From contig JAFAEB010000109.1 of assembly GCA_023424235.1 (NCBI GenBank), forward strand, positions 1-13,644: DNA of 13,644 nt. Direction: 5' to 3'. This DNA is from Bacillota bacterium (GTDB lineage Bacteria; Bacillota; Clostridia; Lachnospirales; Lachnospiraceae). Positions within the stretch are counted from its first letter, which is position 1. Every line of letters begins with the position of its first letter. This document shows, piece after piece, positions 6,795 to 13,644 of the stretch. The notes beneath the pieces were generated by a model, which was not told the DNA's origin, made no database searches, and worked only from the letters and a program-made list of their open reading frames with translations. Position numbers and translations under genes: made by a program.

Positions 6795-7801
6795 GATTTT
6801 CTCCTTTTCTTCAATAAAATAATAATAAACACGACAGAACCTACTGTTCCTAGAATTAAGGATACTGGTATTTCAAATGGTGCAATAATAGTTCTAGAAA
6901 TAATATCACAAATTGTTATCGTTCCCATACCTATCACACATACCCATGGAAGATTACCTCTTAGTTCATCACCTTTATACATTGATACAAGATTTGGCAC
7001 AATTAAACCAAGGAATGGTAAATTACCGATAACTGCTGCAACGATACCAATTGCAAGAGAAATAAGACCTGTTCCTAAGATAACAATTCGATTATAATTT
7101 GCTCCTAAACTAGTAGCAATATCTTCACCAAGACCCGCTAAAGTCAATCGATCTGCATAGATAAATATTAATATCGTAATTATTACAATTAACCATAAAT
7201 ACTCATACCTACCAATTTGAACCGAGGAAAAGGAACCTACAAACCAACTTTCAATATTTTGACTCATGTTAAATGTTAGACCTATAAATGTTGATAATGC
7301 TGAGACTACTGCTCCTAGCATCATACCTATGATGGGAACAATTAAAGAAGAGCGTAATCTAATTTTTCTTAAGAAAAGAAAGAATATCATGGTTCCTGCG
7401 AAGGAGAAAATGATAGCGCCTCCCATTCTTAGTATTAAGGTCGGAGCAGGAAATATTAAATATACAAATATAAGACCAAGCCCAGCCCATTCAATAGTAC
7501 CTGTTGTAGTAGCTTCAACAAGACGATTTTGTGTTATAAGTTGCATTACAAGCCCTGACATTGACATCGCAGCACCTGTTAGGAGTAGTGATATCGTTCT
7601 AGGAACTCTTGTAATAAAAAACATTTTAAGTCCATCCTCTTGTTTAAATATTTCATAAACACCTGTAAACAAGGATATGACTGCTAATACTGTAACAATG
7701 AGTACAGCTGCTATAAATTTTTTAGTCCAAAGTCTATTATTATAATGTAAGGGCTGAAGTTCTTCAGCCCTTTCCATCATATGAGTTTTCTTATTTATCA
7801 C
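6791..7801 (-). CDS. Ferric-siderophore ABC importer permease 1 (FecCD family, YclN/CeuB/FatD type)
   Basis: A roughly 336-residue membrane protein with many hydrophobic segments. FFITRVPRTISLLLTGAAMSMSGLVMQ matches the RxPR...GaaLs.sG..mQ region of FecCD permeases, LGEDIATSLGANYNR the ATPase-contact loop, and LPFLGLIVPNLVS the late conserved segment. Together with permease 2 it makes the heterodimeric pore. I chose the GTG at 7801: the AAAGGAG at 7815-7809 stands 7 bases before it, whereas the ATG at 7807 is only 1 base from the Shine-Dalgarno. The ATG two codons earlier remains possible. The Shine-Dalgarno lies directly after the stop codon of the lipoprotein gene, and the 3' end overlaps the next gene. 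Confidence 0.87.
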   Translation of the reverse strand: MINKKTHMMERAEELQPLHYNNRLWTKKFIAAVLIVTVLAVISLFTGVYEIFKQEDGLKMFFITRVPRTISLLLTGAAMSMSGLVMQLITQNRLVEATTTGTIEWAGLGLIFVYLIFPAPTLILRMGGAIIFSFAGTMIFFLFLRKIRLRSSLIVPIIGMMLGAVVSALSTFIGLTFNMSQNIESWFVGSFSSVQIGRYEYLWLIVIITILIFIYADRLTLAGLGEDIATSLGANYNRIVILGTGLISLAIGIVAAVIGNLPFLGLIVPNLVSMYKGDELRGNLPWVCVIGMGTITICDIISRTIIAPFEIPVSLILGTVGSVVFIIILLKKRRKS

Positions 7802-7808
7802 ACTCATA

Positions 7809-7815
7809 CTCCTTT
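7809..7815 (-). promoter_or_regulatory. Ribosome-binding site that favours a GTG start for permease 1
   Basis: Minus-strand AAAGGAG ends 1 base before an ATG (7807) but 7 bases before an in-frame GTG (7801). Standard spacing favours the GTG. This is a start-choice inference, not a proof. Confidence 0.5.
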
Positions 7816-7816
7816 A

Positions 7817-8890
7817 TTACTTACTTAAGCTACTTGCAATGATTTCAAATATTTCTTTGTAAGTTTGTATGGATTCGTTTGTATAGGTATCATTTGGAGC
7901 ATATACAATATTTCCTTCTTGTATTGCTTTTGTATTTTGAAGGGCTGGAGCATTATCTATAACATCTTGAGCAGGTACAGCACCCTCTGTTGATGATACT
8001 GATGCATCACGGTCTAATACAAAAATCCAGTCTGGATTGCTTTGTGCAATTGCTTCTACTGATATTTCGTCACCTTGATGATCCGATGTTGTATTATTAA
8101 CTTCAAGAGCTTGTGTCCAACCTAGTAAATCACCAATTGGTCCCCAAACACGTCCTGATTTCGGTGCTGCAAAACCAATATTTCCACCAGATACAATAAC
8201 ACTTATCATTTTATCTGTACCATTGTAAGCTGCTTTCGCATCCTCAATTGCTTTATTAAAGTCAGCAACTAATTGTGCTGCTTCATCATTTTTATCAAAT
8301 ATTTTTCCTAATGAAATAGTTGAGTTAACAAAACCATCTACTAAATTTTGTCCAGGATTTTCAGCTGTTTCAGATACGTCGAAATTAAGATCGATAACAA
8401 CTGCATTTGGCACTAGAGCTTTTACATCTTCATAGAAACCTGCAAATCTTTGTCCAATGATAACAAGTTCAGGGTCAACAGCAGCAATAATTTCTAGATT
8501 TGGTTCACGGTGGTTACCGATATCTTGAACTGTTTCATCGGATACATAAGCTGAATCTGCTGGCATTACACCCTTAGGCGCTGCTTGCAACTTAATTCCC
8601 CAATCAGCTAACGTTTCAAATGCTCTACTATCTAAAACTACTACTTTTTCTGGATTTACAGGTACAACAACCGTTCCGTGTACATCCGTAATTTCTACTT
8701 CTGTTACTTCATCAATGGTTGGTGTTACTGTAACATCTTCTGTTACTGTTTCTTCTGTTACTGTTTCTTCTATCACTTCACTTGCTTGATTACTTGGTGC
8801 TGTTTCTTTCTCTGCACTTGAACAAGCTGTTAATGAAAGTACTACTGCTGACACGAATATGCTCAATTTTAAAAATTTTGCTTTTCTCAT
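7817..8890 (-). CDS. Siderophore-binding lipoprotein of an iron ABC importer (YclQ/CeuE/FatB-like)
   Basis: A 357-residue precursor. A signal peptide (basic MRKAKFLK, then a hydrophobic stretch) ends in the lipobox LTAC with lipidated Cys23. An extended Thr/Val/Glu-rich linker follows (about 24-62), then a class III periplasmic-binding fold (about 65-357): GTVVVPVNPEKVVVLD, LVIIGQRF, the long inter-lobe helix around FNKAIEDAKAAY, and NPDWIFVLDRDA, which is typical of the YclQ/CeuE group. It captures the iron-loaded siderophore outside the membrane and delivers it to the two permeases. It is the first gene of the operon. The ATG at 8890 has AAAGGAG 7 bases upstream. Fur control is inferred from the operator upstream. 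Substrate is probably a catecholate-type siderophore by family, which is uncertain. Confidence 0.9.
   Translation of the reverse strand: MRKAKFLKLSIFVSAVVLSLTACSSAEKETAPSNQASEVIEETVTEETVTEDVTVTPTIDEVTEVEITDVHGTVVVPVNPEKVVVLDSRAFETLADWGIKLQAAPKGVMPADSAYVSDETVQDIGNHREPNLEIIAAVDPELVIIGQRFAGFYEDVKALVPNAVVIDLNFDVSETAENPGQNLVDGFVNSTISLGKIFDKNDEAAQLVADFNKAIEDAKAAYNGTDKMISVIVSGGNIGFAAPKSGRVWGPIGDLLGWTQALEVNNTTSDHQGDEISVEAIAQSNPDWIFVLDRDASVSSTEGAVPAQDVIDNAPALQNTKAIQEGNIVYAPNDTYTNESIQTYKEIFEIIASSLSK
8741..8770 (-). repeat. In-frame 15-bp tandem duplication in the lipoprotein linker
   Basis: The 15-base unit TGTTACTGTTTCTTC (plus strand) occurs twice back to back, with decayed copies on either side. 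It encodes the repeated EETVT pattern in the linker between the lipid anchor and the binding domain. Being a multiple of three, copy changes would alter linker length without a frameshift. Confidence 0.7.
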
Positions 8891-9002
8891 AATGTCGCTC
8901 CTTTAATATGTATTATGTTATTGATAAATTTGAATCAAATACTAAAAATATAACCATTCTTGATAAATATCGTTTATTAAGACTCGTTAATTTTATTGGT
9001 AT

Positions 9003-9023
9003 TGATAGTCATTATCATTATCA
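9003..9023 (-). promoter_or_regulatory. Fur-type operator of the siderophore importer operon
   Basis: TGATAGTCATTATCA (9003-9017) matches the 7-1-7 Fur box TGATAATNATTATCA with one mismatch, and a further ATTATCA overlaps to 9023. It lies just downstream of the predicted transcription start, where bound repressor would block initiation. The downstream genes encode iron uptake, which fits Fur repression under iron sufficiency. Confidence 0.75.
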
Positions 9024-9034
9024 ATTCAAAAGCT

Positions 9035-9063
9035 ATTATAATAAATAAAAAAATCTATGTCAA
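9035..9063 (-). promoter_or_regulatory. Consensus sigma-A promoter of the siderophore importer operon
   Basis: A perfect TTGACA (9063-9058) and a perfect TATAAT (9040-9035) are separated by the ideal 17 bases on the minus strand. Transcription should start near 9028, leaving a leader of about 140 bases. A promoter this strong needs tight repression, consistent with the adjoining Fur-type operator. Together with the upstream terminator this accounts for the 255-base gap 8891-9145. Confidence 0.85.
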
Positions 9064-9091
9064 GCATATTCTTTCTAGTTTAGAAAATTTT

Positions 9092-9123
9092 AATCACGCA
9101 CTACCATATTGTAGTGCGTGATT
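9092..9123 (-). terminator. Intrinsic terminator after the long ABC ATPase gene
   Basis: A perfect 13-bp stem, AATCACGCACTAC (9092-9104) with 9111-9123, has a 6-base loop. It lies about 20 bases after the stop of the ATPase gene. On the minus strand it is followed by AAAATTTTCTA, a modest T-tract, so termination strength is uncertain. It separates the two importer operons. Confidence 0.7.
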
Positions 9124-9145
9124 CTTTCATTTTTAGCCTATAAAA

Positions 9146-10789
9146 TTACTTAAGTTTAAGAGAACCTAAGGATATAATCTTACCATTTTTCCTGCTAAAT
9201 AACATAATACCATTACCTGAAAACTCTAATTTAACCATCTGTCCTATCTCATATAATACTCCACCAAATACAACACTGGTAAATAAGTAATTCCCAACTT
9301 TTAATTTAAGTGTAGTTTCCATACCTGTAGGCATGGCACTATACACTTCACCTACTAGGGTTCCAGTTTCACTAACTTTAATAAATTCAGGTCTTATACC
9401 TAAGACAAAATCGTTATAGCTAACTTCTTTTTCCTCTTCTACTTCGAACTCGTCAACTTTTGCAATATGATATTTAAATCTTATATCATTATTACCTTTT
9501 TCAACACTCTTCTTATCTTTTTGTCTATCCAGTTCCTTTTGATGCTTTAACTCATCTTCTTTTTCTTCTGTCTGAATCCATTGTTTATAATTTATTTTAT
9601 CTTTTGGAGTAAAGCTTGCTTTCATTTGCTCTAATATAGATAGTTCAATGCTTCCATCTGGATTTTGAATACCGTTAGCCTCCATGAAATTGATTACTGG
9701 ATTACCAACGAAATCAGCAACAAATAAATTATTTGGTCTATTATAGACATCAAGCGGTCTATCATATTGATTTAATACACCATTATCAATTAAACATATT
9801 TTTGTGGCTAATGTCATAGCTTCCATTTGATCATGTGTAACATATACAAATGTGCTACCGGTATCAATATGAAGTCTTTGTAATTCTGATCTCATTTCTA
9901 GTCTAAGCTTTGCATCTAGATTGGAAAGTGGCTCATCCATAAATAGTACAGAAGGTTCTGGTGCTAGTGTACGGGCTATCGCCACACGTTGCTGTTGCCC
10001 ACCAGATAATTCACTTGGATATCGATCCATATACATACCAATCTTAACAATCCTAGATACTCTTCGAACTGCAAGATCAATTTCTTCTTTTGTCATTTTA
10101 CGTATGCTTGTAACAACCTTACCATTCTTTTCTAACTCAAAGTTATCATTAAGCATAAAACCTTTTGCCTTATGATTTTCTTTTGCACTATTTAACTCTT
10201 TTGTTATAGAATCTGTAATTTGCTTTACTAAACTAGCTGTATTTGACCCTTCATGAAGCTTATAGCCTAGAAGTATTTTTGCTGTATAAATAGATATCTC
10301 AAAGGTATCGATAAGTCGAATGATTGCTTTATTCGTATCGACTGTACCTTGCTTACTTTTACAGTCGTTTATAATTCGAATAACATCATCTGCTTTCCTT
10401 AAAATAGCAAGAAGTGTAGAGTTTACTTTGCTTTTATAATCTATAGTTGGCATTTCTTCTTTCACATTTTTAAGCCCAAAAGAAATATTTTGATATACTG
10501 TCATGTTTGGCCAAAGGGCATAGTTTTGAAATAAAAATCCTACATGGCGTTTATTAGGTGGTATATTAATTCCCAACTCACTATCATATACGGTAACATC
10601 ACCTATTGTAATTCTTCCACTTGTAGGAGTTTCAAGACCTGCTATCATACGTAGAGTTGTTGTTTTTCCGCACCCAGAAGGTCCAAGTAGAGTAACAAAG
10701 GCATTATCTTCTATAACTAGATTAAGGTTATCTACTGCATAGTATTTTCCCCATCGTTTCGTAACATTTTCTAACACTATTTTTGGCAT
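9146..10789 (-). CDS. ABC importer ATP-binding protein with large insertions (MalK/PotA/FbpC class)
   Basis: A 547-residue ATPase; family members usually have about 350-380. Motifs are intact: Walker A GPSGCGKT (36-43), Q-loop Gln88 in FLFQNYALWP, signature LSGGQQQR (261-268), Walker B VLFMDEP (281-287), D-loop and His319 in VTHDQ. A C-terminal TOBE-like region carries GIRPE (464-468). Two insertions stand out. About 120 helical residues (about 109-230) lie between the Q-loop and the signature, where the subdomain contacts the permease. A Lys/Glu-rich stretch (about 395-460) precedes GIRPE. I chose the ATG at 10789 over one 12 codons earlier because GGAGG is 8 bases upstream and the protein then starts MPKIVLENV like its relatives. 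It follows the permease gene with a one-base gap. Function: ATP hydrolysis for the adjacent importer. Confidence 0.88.
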   Translation of the reverse strand: MPKIVLENVTKRWGKYYAVDNLNLVIEDNAFVTLLGPSGCGKTTTLRMIAGLETPTSGRITIGDVTVYDSELGINIPPNKRHVGFLFQNYALWPNMTVYQNISFGLKNVKEEMPTIDYKSKVNSTLLAILRKADDVIRIINDCKSKQGTVDTNKAIIRLIDTFEISIYTAKILLGYKLHEGSNTASLVKQITDSITKELNSAKENHKAKGFMLNDNFELEKNGKVVTSIRKMTKEEIDLAVRRVSRIVKIGMYMDRYPSELSGGQQQRVAIARTLAPEPSVLFMDEPLSNLDAKLRLEMRSELQRLHIDTGSTFVYVTHDQMEAMTLATKICLIDNGVLNQYDRPLDVYNRPNNLFVADFVGNPVINFMEANGIQNPDGSIELSILEQMKASFTPKDKINYKQWIQTEEKEDELKHQKELDRQKDKKSVEKGNNDIRFKYHIAKVDEFEVEEEKEVSYNDFVLGIRPEFIKVSETGTLVGEVYSAMPTGMETTLKLKVGNYLFTSVVFGGVLYEIGQMVKLEFSGNGIMLFSRKNGKIISLGSLKLK

Positions 10790-10790
10790 A

Positions 10791-12617
10791 TTAATTTCCT
10801 CCAATTCCTTTATCAAGACTTGCACCTGTGACTTTATTCATAAGCGAATTACATACAATTATAAATATTATTAAGATAAGATTGATACCACTTGAAAAAG
10901 CGTATAATCCCATTTCGTCAAAATAATCAAGTAGCGTTGTAACTATCTTATTTTGTGAGCACAAGAGCATGAATAAAGTTAATTCTCTAAGACATGTCAT
11001 AAATGGTAATAAAAATCCACTTAATATGGACGATTTTTGAATTGGTATAATAATTCGTAACATTCTCTTCGTCCATGGAATATCTTGAATAATTGCTGCT
11101 TCTTCAATTTCACCACTTAATTGAAGCATGGAGTTTAAGGAACTTCTACTTGCAAATGGTATATATTTTACAGTACCTGCGAGTATTAATAATAAGTAGG
11201 TATTGTATATTCCAAGTTCTGAACCAAAAATAAAGAAGGATACACCAACTGCAAGAGATGGAATTAAGTAAGGTAAGAATGCAATCGCATTCACATAAGC
11301 TGCTGCTTTGCTTCTTCTATTTTTACTAACACTGTATCCTACTAAGGTTCCAATGGTACCTGCAAGTAATGAACAGCAGATAGAAACAAATAAGGTACCT
11401 TTAAATGCATTCCAAATCGTGGAGTTAAATAATATACCAAGTTGACCATACATACCACTTTCTGAAATATTCTCACTCGTTAACCACCACTTAGTTGTGA
11501 GGTTACTGAAGTTACCAGTGGTTAAGAAACTATAATCTCCTGGGTTTGGTAAAAAGGTTTCAAATGCAAATGATATAATTGGGTAGATACTTGTAAAAGC
11601 AGTTACAATAATAAATACAATTGCAATTGCATATTTACCGATTCTACCTAAATTTACTTTACTTATTTGCCCTGACTTTCCAGTTATAGTAGTATAACTT
11701 TTACGACCACTTGTTGTAGCTTGGTTCATTAAAAGTATAATAATACCAAAAATCATCATAATAATTGCAAGAACACTTGCTTGCCCTGCACGATTTACAT
11801 TCATACTAACATATTTCGTAGAAAGAGTTGTAAGGCTTAAGTAATGTGGTACCGGATAACTACCCATTGCACTACCAAATACTAAAAGAATTGTTGATAA
11901 AATTGCAGGTTTTATCATTGGTAGCGTTACTTTCGTAAATATTTTACTTTTCGGTGTATTTAAAATAACTGCTGCTTCTTCTAAATTAGCATCCATGTTA
12001 CGAAAAATTCCACCAATCATAATATAAGCAAAGGCAGAGTAATGTAGAGTTAATACCATTACACTAGGAAACATTCCTTTTACCCACCATGATGGCATAT
12101 TAATGTTAAATAATGCTGCTAATAATCCATCAGATCCACCAGTTACTAAATTACTACTAAATAAATTCTTCCATACTAAAGCCAAAGTCCATTGTGGCAT
12201 AATATATGGGAAAATAAAAATTGAGCTTAGATATTTCTTAAATTTTAAATTAGTCCTTGTAACAAGATAAGCAAATATACCACCATAAATTATAGCACCA
12301 ATACAAGTTAAAACTGCTAATAAAACAGTATTACCAAGTGGTTTCCATACATTTTCACGGCTTAGTGTTCCTGTAAATAAATCTATCCAGTTAACAAAGG
12401 TATAACCAGAAACTTTACCAGTTAGATGCGCATCGATGGAACCAGGATGAATGGTAAAGGTATCTTTAAATATAGAAACTATGGGTGCTATTGTAGTTAC
12501 AGAAAGGATCATCCCAAGAACTAATAAAACCACATTGTGCGGTTTGCTCATAAAGGTTTTAACCTTGTTTAAGAATATATAAGCCCTTCCAGGTCTCTTT
12601 GTTAAATTAAGTTCCAT
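10791..12617 (-). CDS. ABC importer permease, two fused transmembrane domains (FbpB/ThiP-like)
   Basis: A 608-residue membrane protein with about twelve hydrophobic segments in two halves, each with the binding-protein-dependent transport motif: LEEAAVILNTPKSKIFTKVTLP (first half, Glu213-Ala216 region) and IEEAAIIQDIPWTKRMLRIIIP (second half, about 505-526), read separately. These EAA loops dock to the ATPase. Fusion of both permease domains in one chain is typical of Fe(III), thiamine and related importers, while sugar importers usually have two genes. About 90 residues, including a Trp-rich stretch (358-400), link the halves. The start ATG at 12617 has AGAGAGGT 4 bases upstream. The gene follows the solute-binding protein gene after a 106-base gap holding a long palindrome. 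Substrate not determinable. Confidence 0.87.
   Translation of the reverse strand: MELNLTKRPGRAYIFLNKVKTFMSKPHNVVLLVLGMILSVTTIAPIVSIFKDTFTIHPGSIDAHLTGKVSGYTFVNWIDLFTGTLSRENVWKPLGNTVLLAVLTCIGAIIYGGIFAYLVTRTNLKFKKYLSSIFIFPYIMPQWTLALVWKNLFSSNLVTGGSDGLLAALFNINMPSWWVKGMFPSVMVLTLHYSAFAYIMIGGIFRNMDANLEEAAVILNTPKSKIFTKVTLPMIKPAILSTILLVFGSAMGSYPVPHYLSLTTLSTKYVSMNVNRAGQASVLAIIMMIFGIIILLMNQATTSGRKSYTTITGKSGQISKVNLGRIGKYAIAIVFIIVTAFTSIYPIISFAFETFLPNPGDYSFLTTGNFSNLTTKWWLTSENISESGMYGQLGILFNSTIWNAFKGTLFVSICCSLLAGTIGTLVGYSVSKNRRSKAAAYVNAIAFLPYLIPSLAVGVSFFIFGSELGIYNTYLLLILAGTVKYIPFASRSSLNSMLQLSGEIEEAAIIQDIPWTKRMLRIIIPIQKSSILSGFLLPFMTCLRELTLFMLLCSQNKIVTTLLDYFDEMGLYAFSSGINLILIIFIIVCNSLMNKVTGASLDKGIGGN
10798..10802 (-). 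promoter_or_regulatory. Ribosome-binding site embedded in the end of the permease gene
   Basis: Minus-strand GGAGG forms the Gly-Gly codons of the permease C-terminus (GIGGN) and lies 8 bases before the ATG at 10789. It decides the start of the ATPase gene and suggests translational coupling of permease and ATPase. Confidence 0.8.
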
Positions 12618-12631
12618 AATTACCTCTCTTT

Positions 12632-12671
12632 TTATTATATAAGGAGCGTATATACGCTCCTTATATAATAA
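12632..12671 (-). promoter_or_regulatory. 40-bp perfect palindrome between binding-protein and permease genes
   Basis: The sequence is a perfect inverted repeat centred on the TA at 12651-12652, with the GC core GGAGCG/CGCTCC inside AT-rich arms. In the minus-strand RNA it would form a hairpin of about 18 bp about 50 bases after the binding-protein stop. It is followed by AAAAAGAGAGG rather than a T-tract, so it is not a standard terminator. A likely role is protecting or partly terminating the mRNA so that binding protein exceeds permease, as is common in such operons. A palindromic operator is an alternative. Confidence 0.65.
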
Positions 12672-12723
12672 TTAATATTCGTCTACGTGACTTGTTTATA
12701 TCCACATATTTTCCATGAAATTA

Positions 12724-13644
12724 TTATTCTGCAGTTGCTTTATTTCCAATAATTACGTCAATCCAATCACTCATGTTAAAGGATACATCAGCGGCATATT
12801 TTGGTTCTTCTACTACAAGCTGACCACCATCTGCACTAACCCACCAGTCATAACCTCTATCATTTTTAGCTGGGTAAGTATCTACACCATCAACAAAGCC
12901 ATCTTTTGAATGGTCTTGGTTAATATTTGGGTTTGCACTATATCCACCCATATCTTTACCCCAAGCATAAAATCCATCTTCAGTTGTTACCATATAAGCA
13001 ATAAATGCGCATGCTGTCCATGGTAGTGGTGAAGTTTTTAATAATTGTAGATAATGTTTATAAGCAAAACCACCAATACCAACATAATCATCTTGGTAAG
13101 CTGCTACTGTAACGTTATTTACAGATACATTTTCAGATTCTTCCACAGAACGAAGCTTAGAATATACTAATAATCCACTTTCTCCTACTGCAGAGGTTGA
13201 AACTAATTCATTACTAATAGGACCATCATCTGTTTGTTGATTGTATTGTTCACACCATAACTTAATCCATGCAAGAGCGTATTTCGCATTTTCGCCCGTT
13301 AAACCTAGATTACTTACATCACCTGCTACTTCATCTATCGTAGTTTTAAAATATGCTTGTTTTGTACTATCTAATGCATCATATGCTTCTTTTAAATAAG
13401 TAGCATATTTATCGTTGGTTAACATATATAAGAAGTTCTTACCTACTGGTTCAGAGTCAACACCCATGAATAATGGTTTTTCACCTTCATATACAAAATC
13501 CCAACTATTTTTAAAGCTCTTATCACCTAGATTATTAAACATAAATACTTTATTTAAAGTCTGTAATGTTAATGGTGTACCATTGGCTTTCGCATCAACA
13601 CCATTTGCCTCAGCCCATTCCTTAGGAATGAAGTTAAGTAGGTT
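12724..13644 (-). CDS. Extracellular solute-binding protein of the ABC importer, C-terminal part (5' end outside window)
   Basis: The frame stays open from the stop at 12724 to the right edge, giving the last 306 residues. The internal Met at 13542 is not the start, since 34 further in-frame codons precede it. The sequence is hydrophilic and aromatic-rich, with SEPVGKNFLYML, the segment PLPWTACAFIAYMVTTEDGF and an Asp/Tyr/Trp-rich C-terminus, resembling family 1 extracellular binding proteins of the iron/polyamine/thiamine type. Signal peptide and lipobox would be in the missing N-terminus. It is the first visible gene of a binding protein-permease-ATPase operon, the usual order for such importers. 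Ligand cannot be called; I see no diagnostic tyrosine cluster that I could assign to iron binding. Confidence 0.75.
   Translation of the reverse strand, partial: NLLNFIPKEWAEANGVDAKANGTPLTLQTLNKVFMFNNLGDKSFKNSWDFVYEGEKPLFMGVDSEPVGKNFLYMLTNDKYATYLKEAYDALDSTKQAYFKTTIDEVAGDVSNLGLTGENAKYALAWIKLWCEQYNQQTDDGPISNELVSTSAVGESGLLVYSKLRSVEESENVSVNNVTVAAYQDDYVGIGGFAYKHYLQLLKTSPLPWTACAFIAYMVTTEDGFYAWGKDMGGYSANPNINQDHSKDGFVDGVDTYPAKNDRGYDWWVSADGGQLVVEEPKYAADVSFNMSDWIDVIIGNKATAE

Noticed and set aside
7266..7658. Plus-strand 130-codon frame inside permease 1
   Set aside because: It is antisense to a well-conserved FecCD permease gene, and its composition is a shadow of the membrane-protein codons.
9092..9123. 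CRISPR or mobile-element repeat
   Set aside because: A single perfect inverted repeat right after a stop codon is better explained as a terminator; no repeated units with spacers and no transposase are present in the window.
10100..10465. Intein or inserted mobile sequence in the ABC ATPase gene
   Set aside because: The insert has no terminal Cys/Ser and His-Asn splice residues, no endonuclease motif and no flanking repeats, and the frame is continuous, so it is treated as a domain insertion.
12634..12669. Transposon inverted-repeat ends
   Set aside because: The arms are separated by only two bases, leaving no room for an element.
12724..13542. A complete 272-residue protein starting at Met 13542
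   Set aside because: The frame continues upstream to the window edge with binding-protein-like sequence, and no ribosome-binding site precedes that Met.

Overview
This AT-rich window fits a low-GC Clostridia genome, most likely Lachnospiraceae (Lachnoclostridium or Clostridium phytofermentans-like). The grounds are strong AGGAGG ribosome-binding sites, consensus sigma-A promoters, intrinsic terminators, a lipoprotein solute-binding protein, a family 2 glycoside hydrolase and a Gram-positive-type holin. The species call is inference. Nearly all genes lie on the minus strand, with one short plus-strand gene. No gene-free stretch exceeds 300 bases.

Layout from left to right: (1) 1-1065, minus, the N-terminal 355 residues of a GH2 enzyme. 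(2) 1231-1488, minus, a stand-alone small holin with its own terminator. (3) 1726-4027, minus, a two-gene riboflavin-type operon ordered ribD then ribBA, with its own promoter and terminator. (4) 4286-4894, plus, a membrane-anchored DUF4230 protein with its own promoter and two terminator hairpins. (5) 5011-8890, minus, a four-gene ferric-siderophore ABC importer (lipoprotein, two FecCD permeases, ATPase). It is driven by a near-perfect sigma-A promoter with a Fur-like operator just downstream of the -10. (6) 9146-13644, minus, an ABC importer ordered solute-binding protein (partial), fused double-domain permease, unusually long ATPase.

The strongest candidate for something undescribed is the riboflavin-type pair. 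In both bifunctional proteins the N-terminal domain has lost catalytic or metal-binding residues: the RibD deaminase lacks its zinc His and both zinc Cys, and the RibB domain lacks the Arg, Glu and Asp of its DDEDRENEGD loop and the His of GHTEA. Both C-terminal domains, GTP cyclohydrolase II and the reductase, keep their signatures. No ribE or ribH is present and no FMN riboswitch was found in the leader. As read, the pair would turn GTP into the reduced diaminopyrimidine ribitylamino phosphate without deaminating it and without making the four-carbon riboflavin precursor. That could be a specialised side pathway or a decaying duplicate.

The second unusual item is the ATPase at 9146-10789. 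It carries about 120 extra residues between the Q-loop and the ABC signature, plus a charged insert of about 65 residues in the C-terminal regulatory region. The permease partner and the solute-binding protein suggest uptake of an iron(III), thiamine, phosphonate or polyamine-type substrate, which cannot be fixed from sequence alone.
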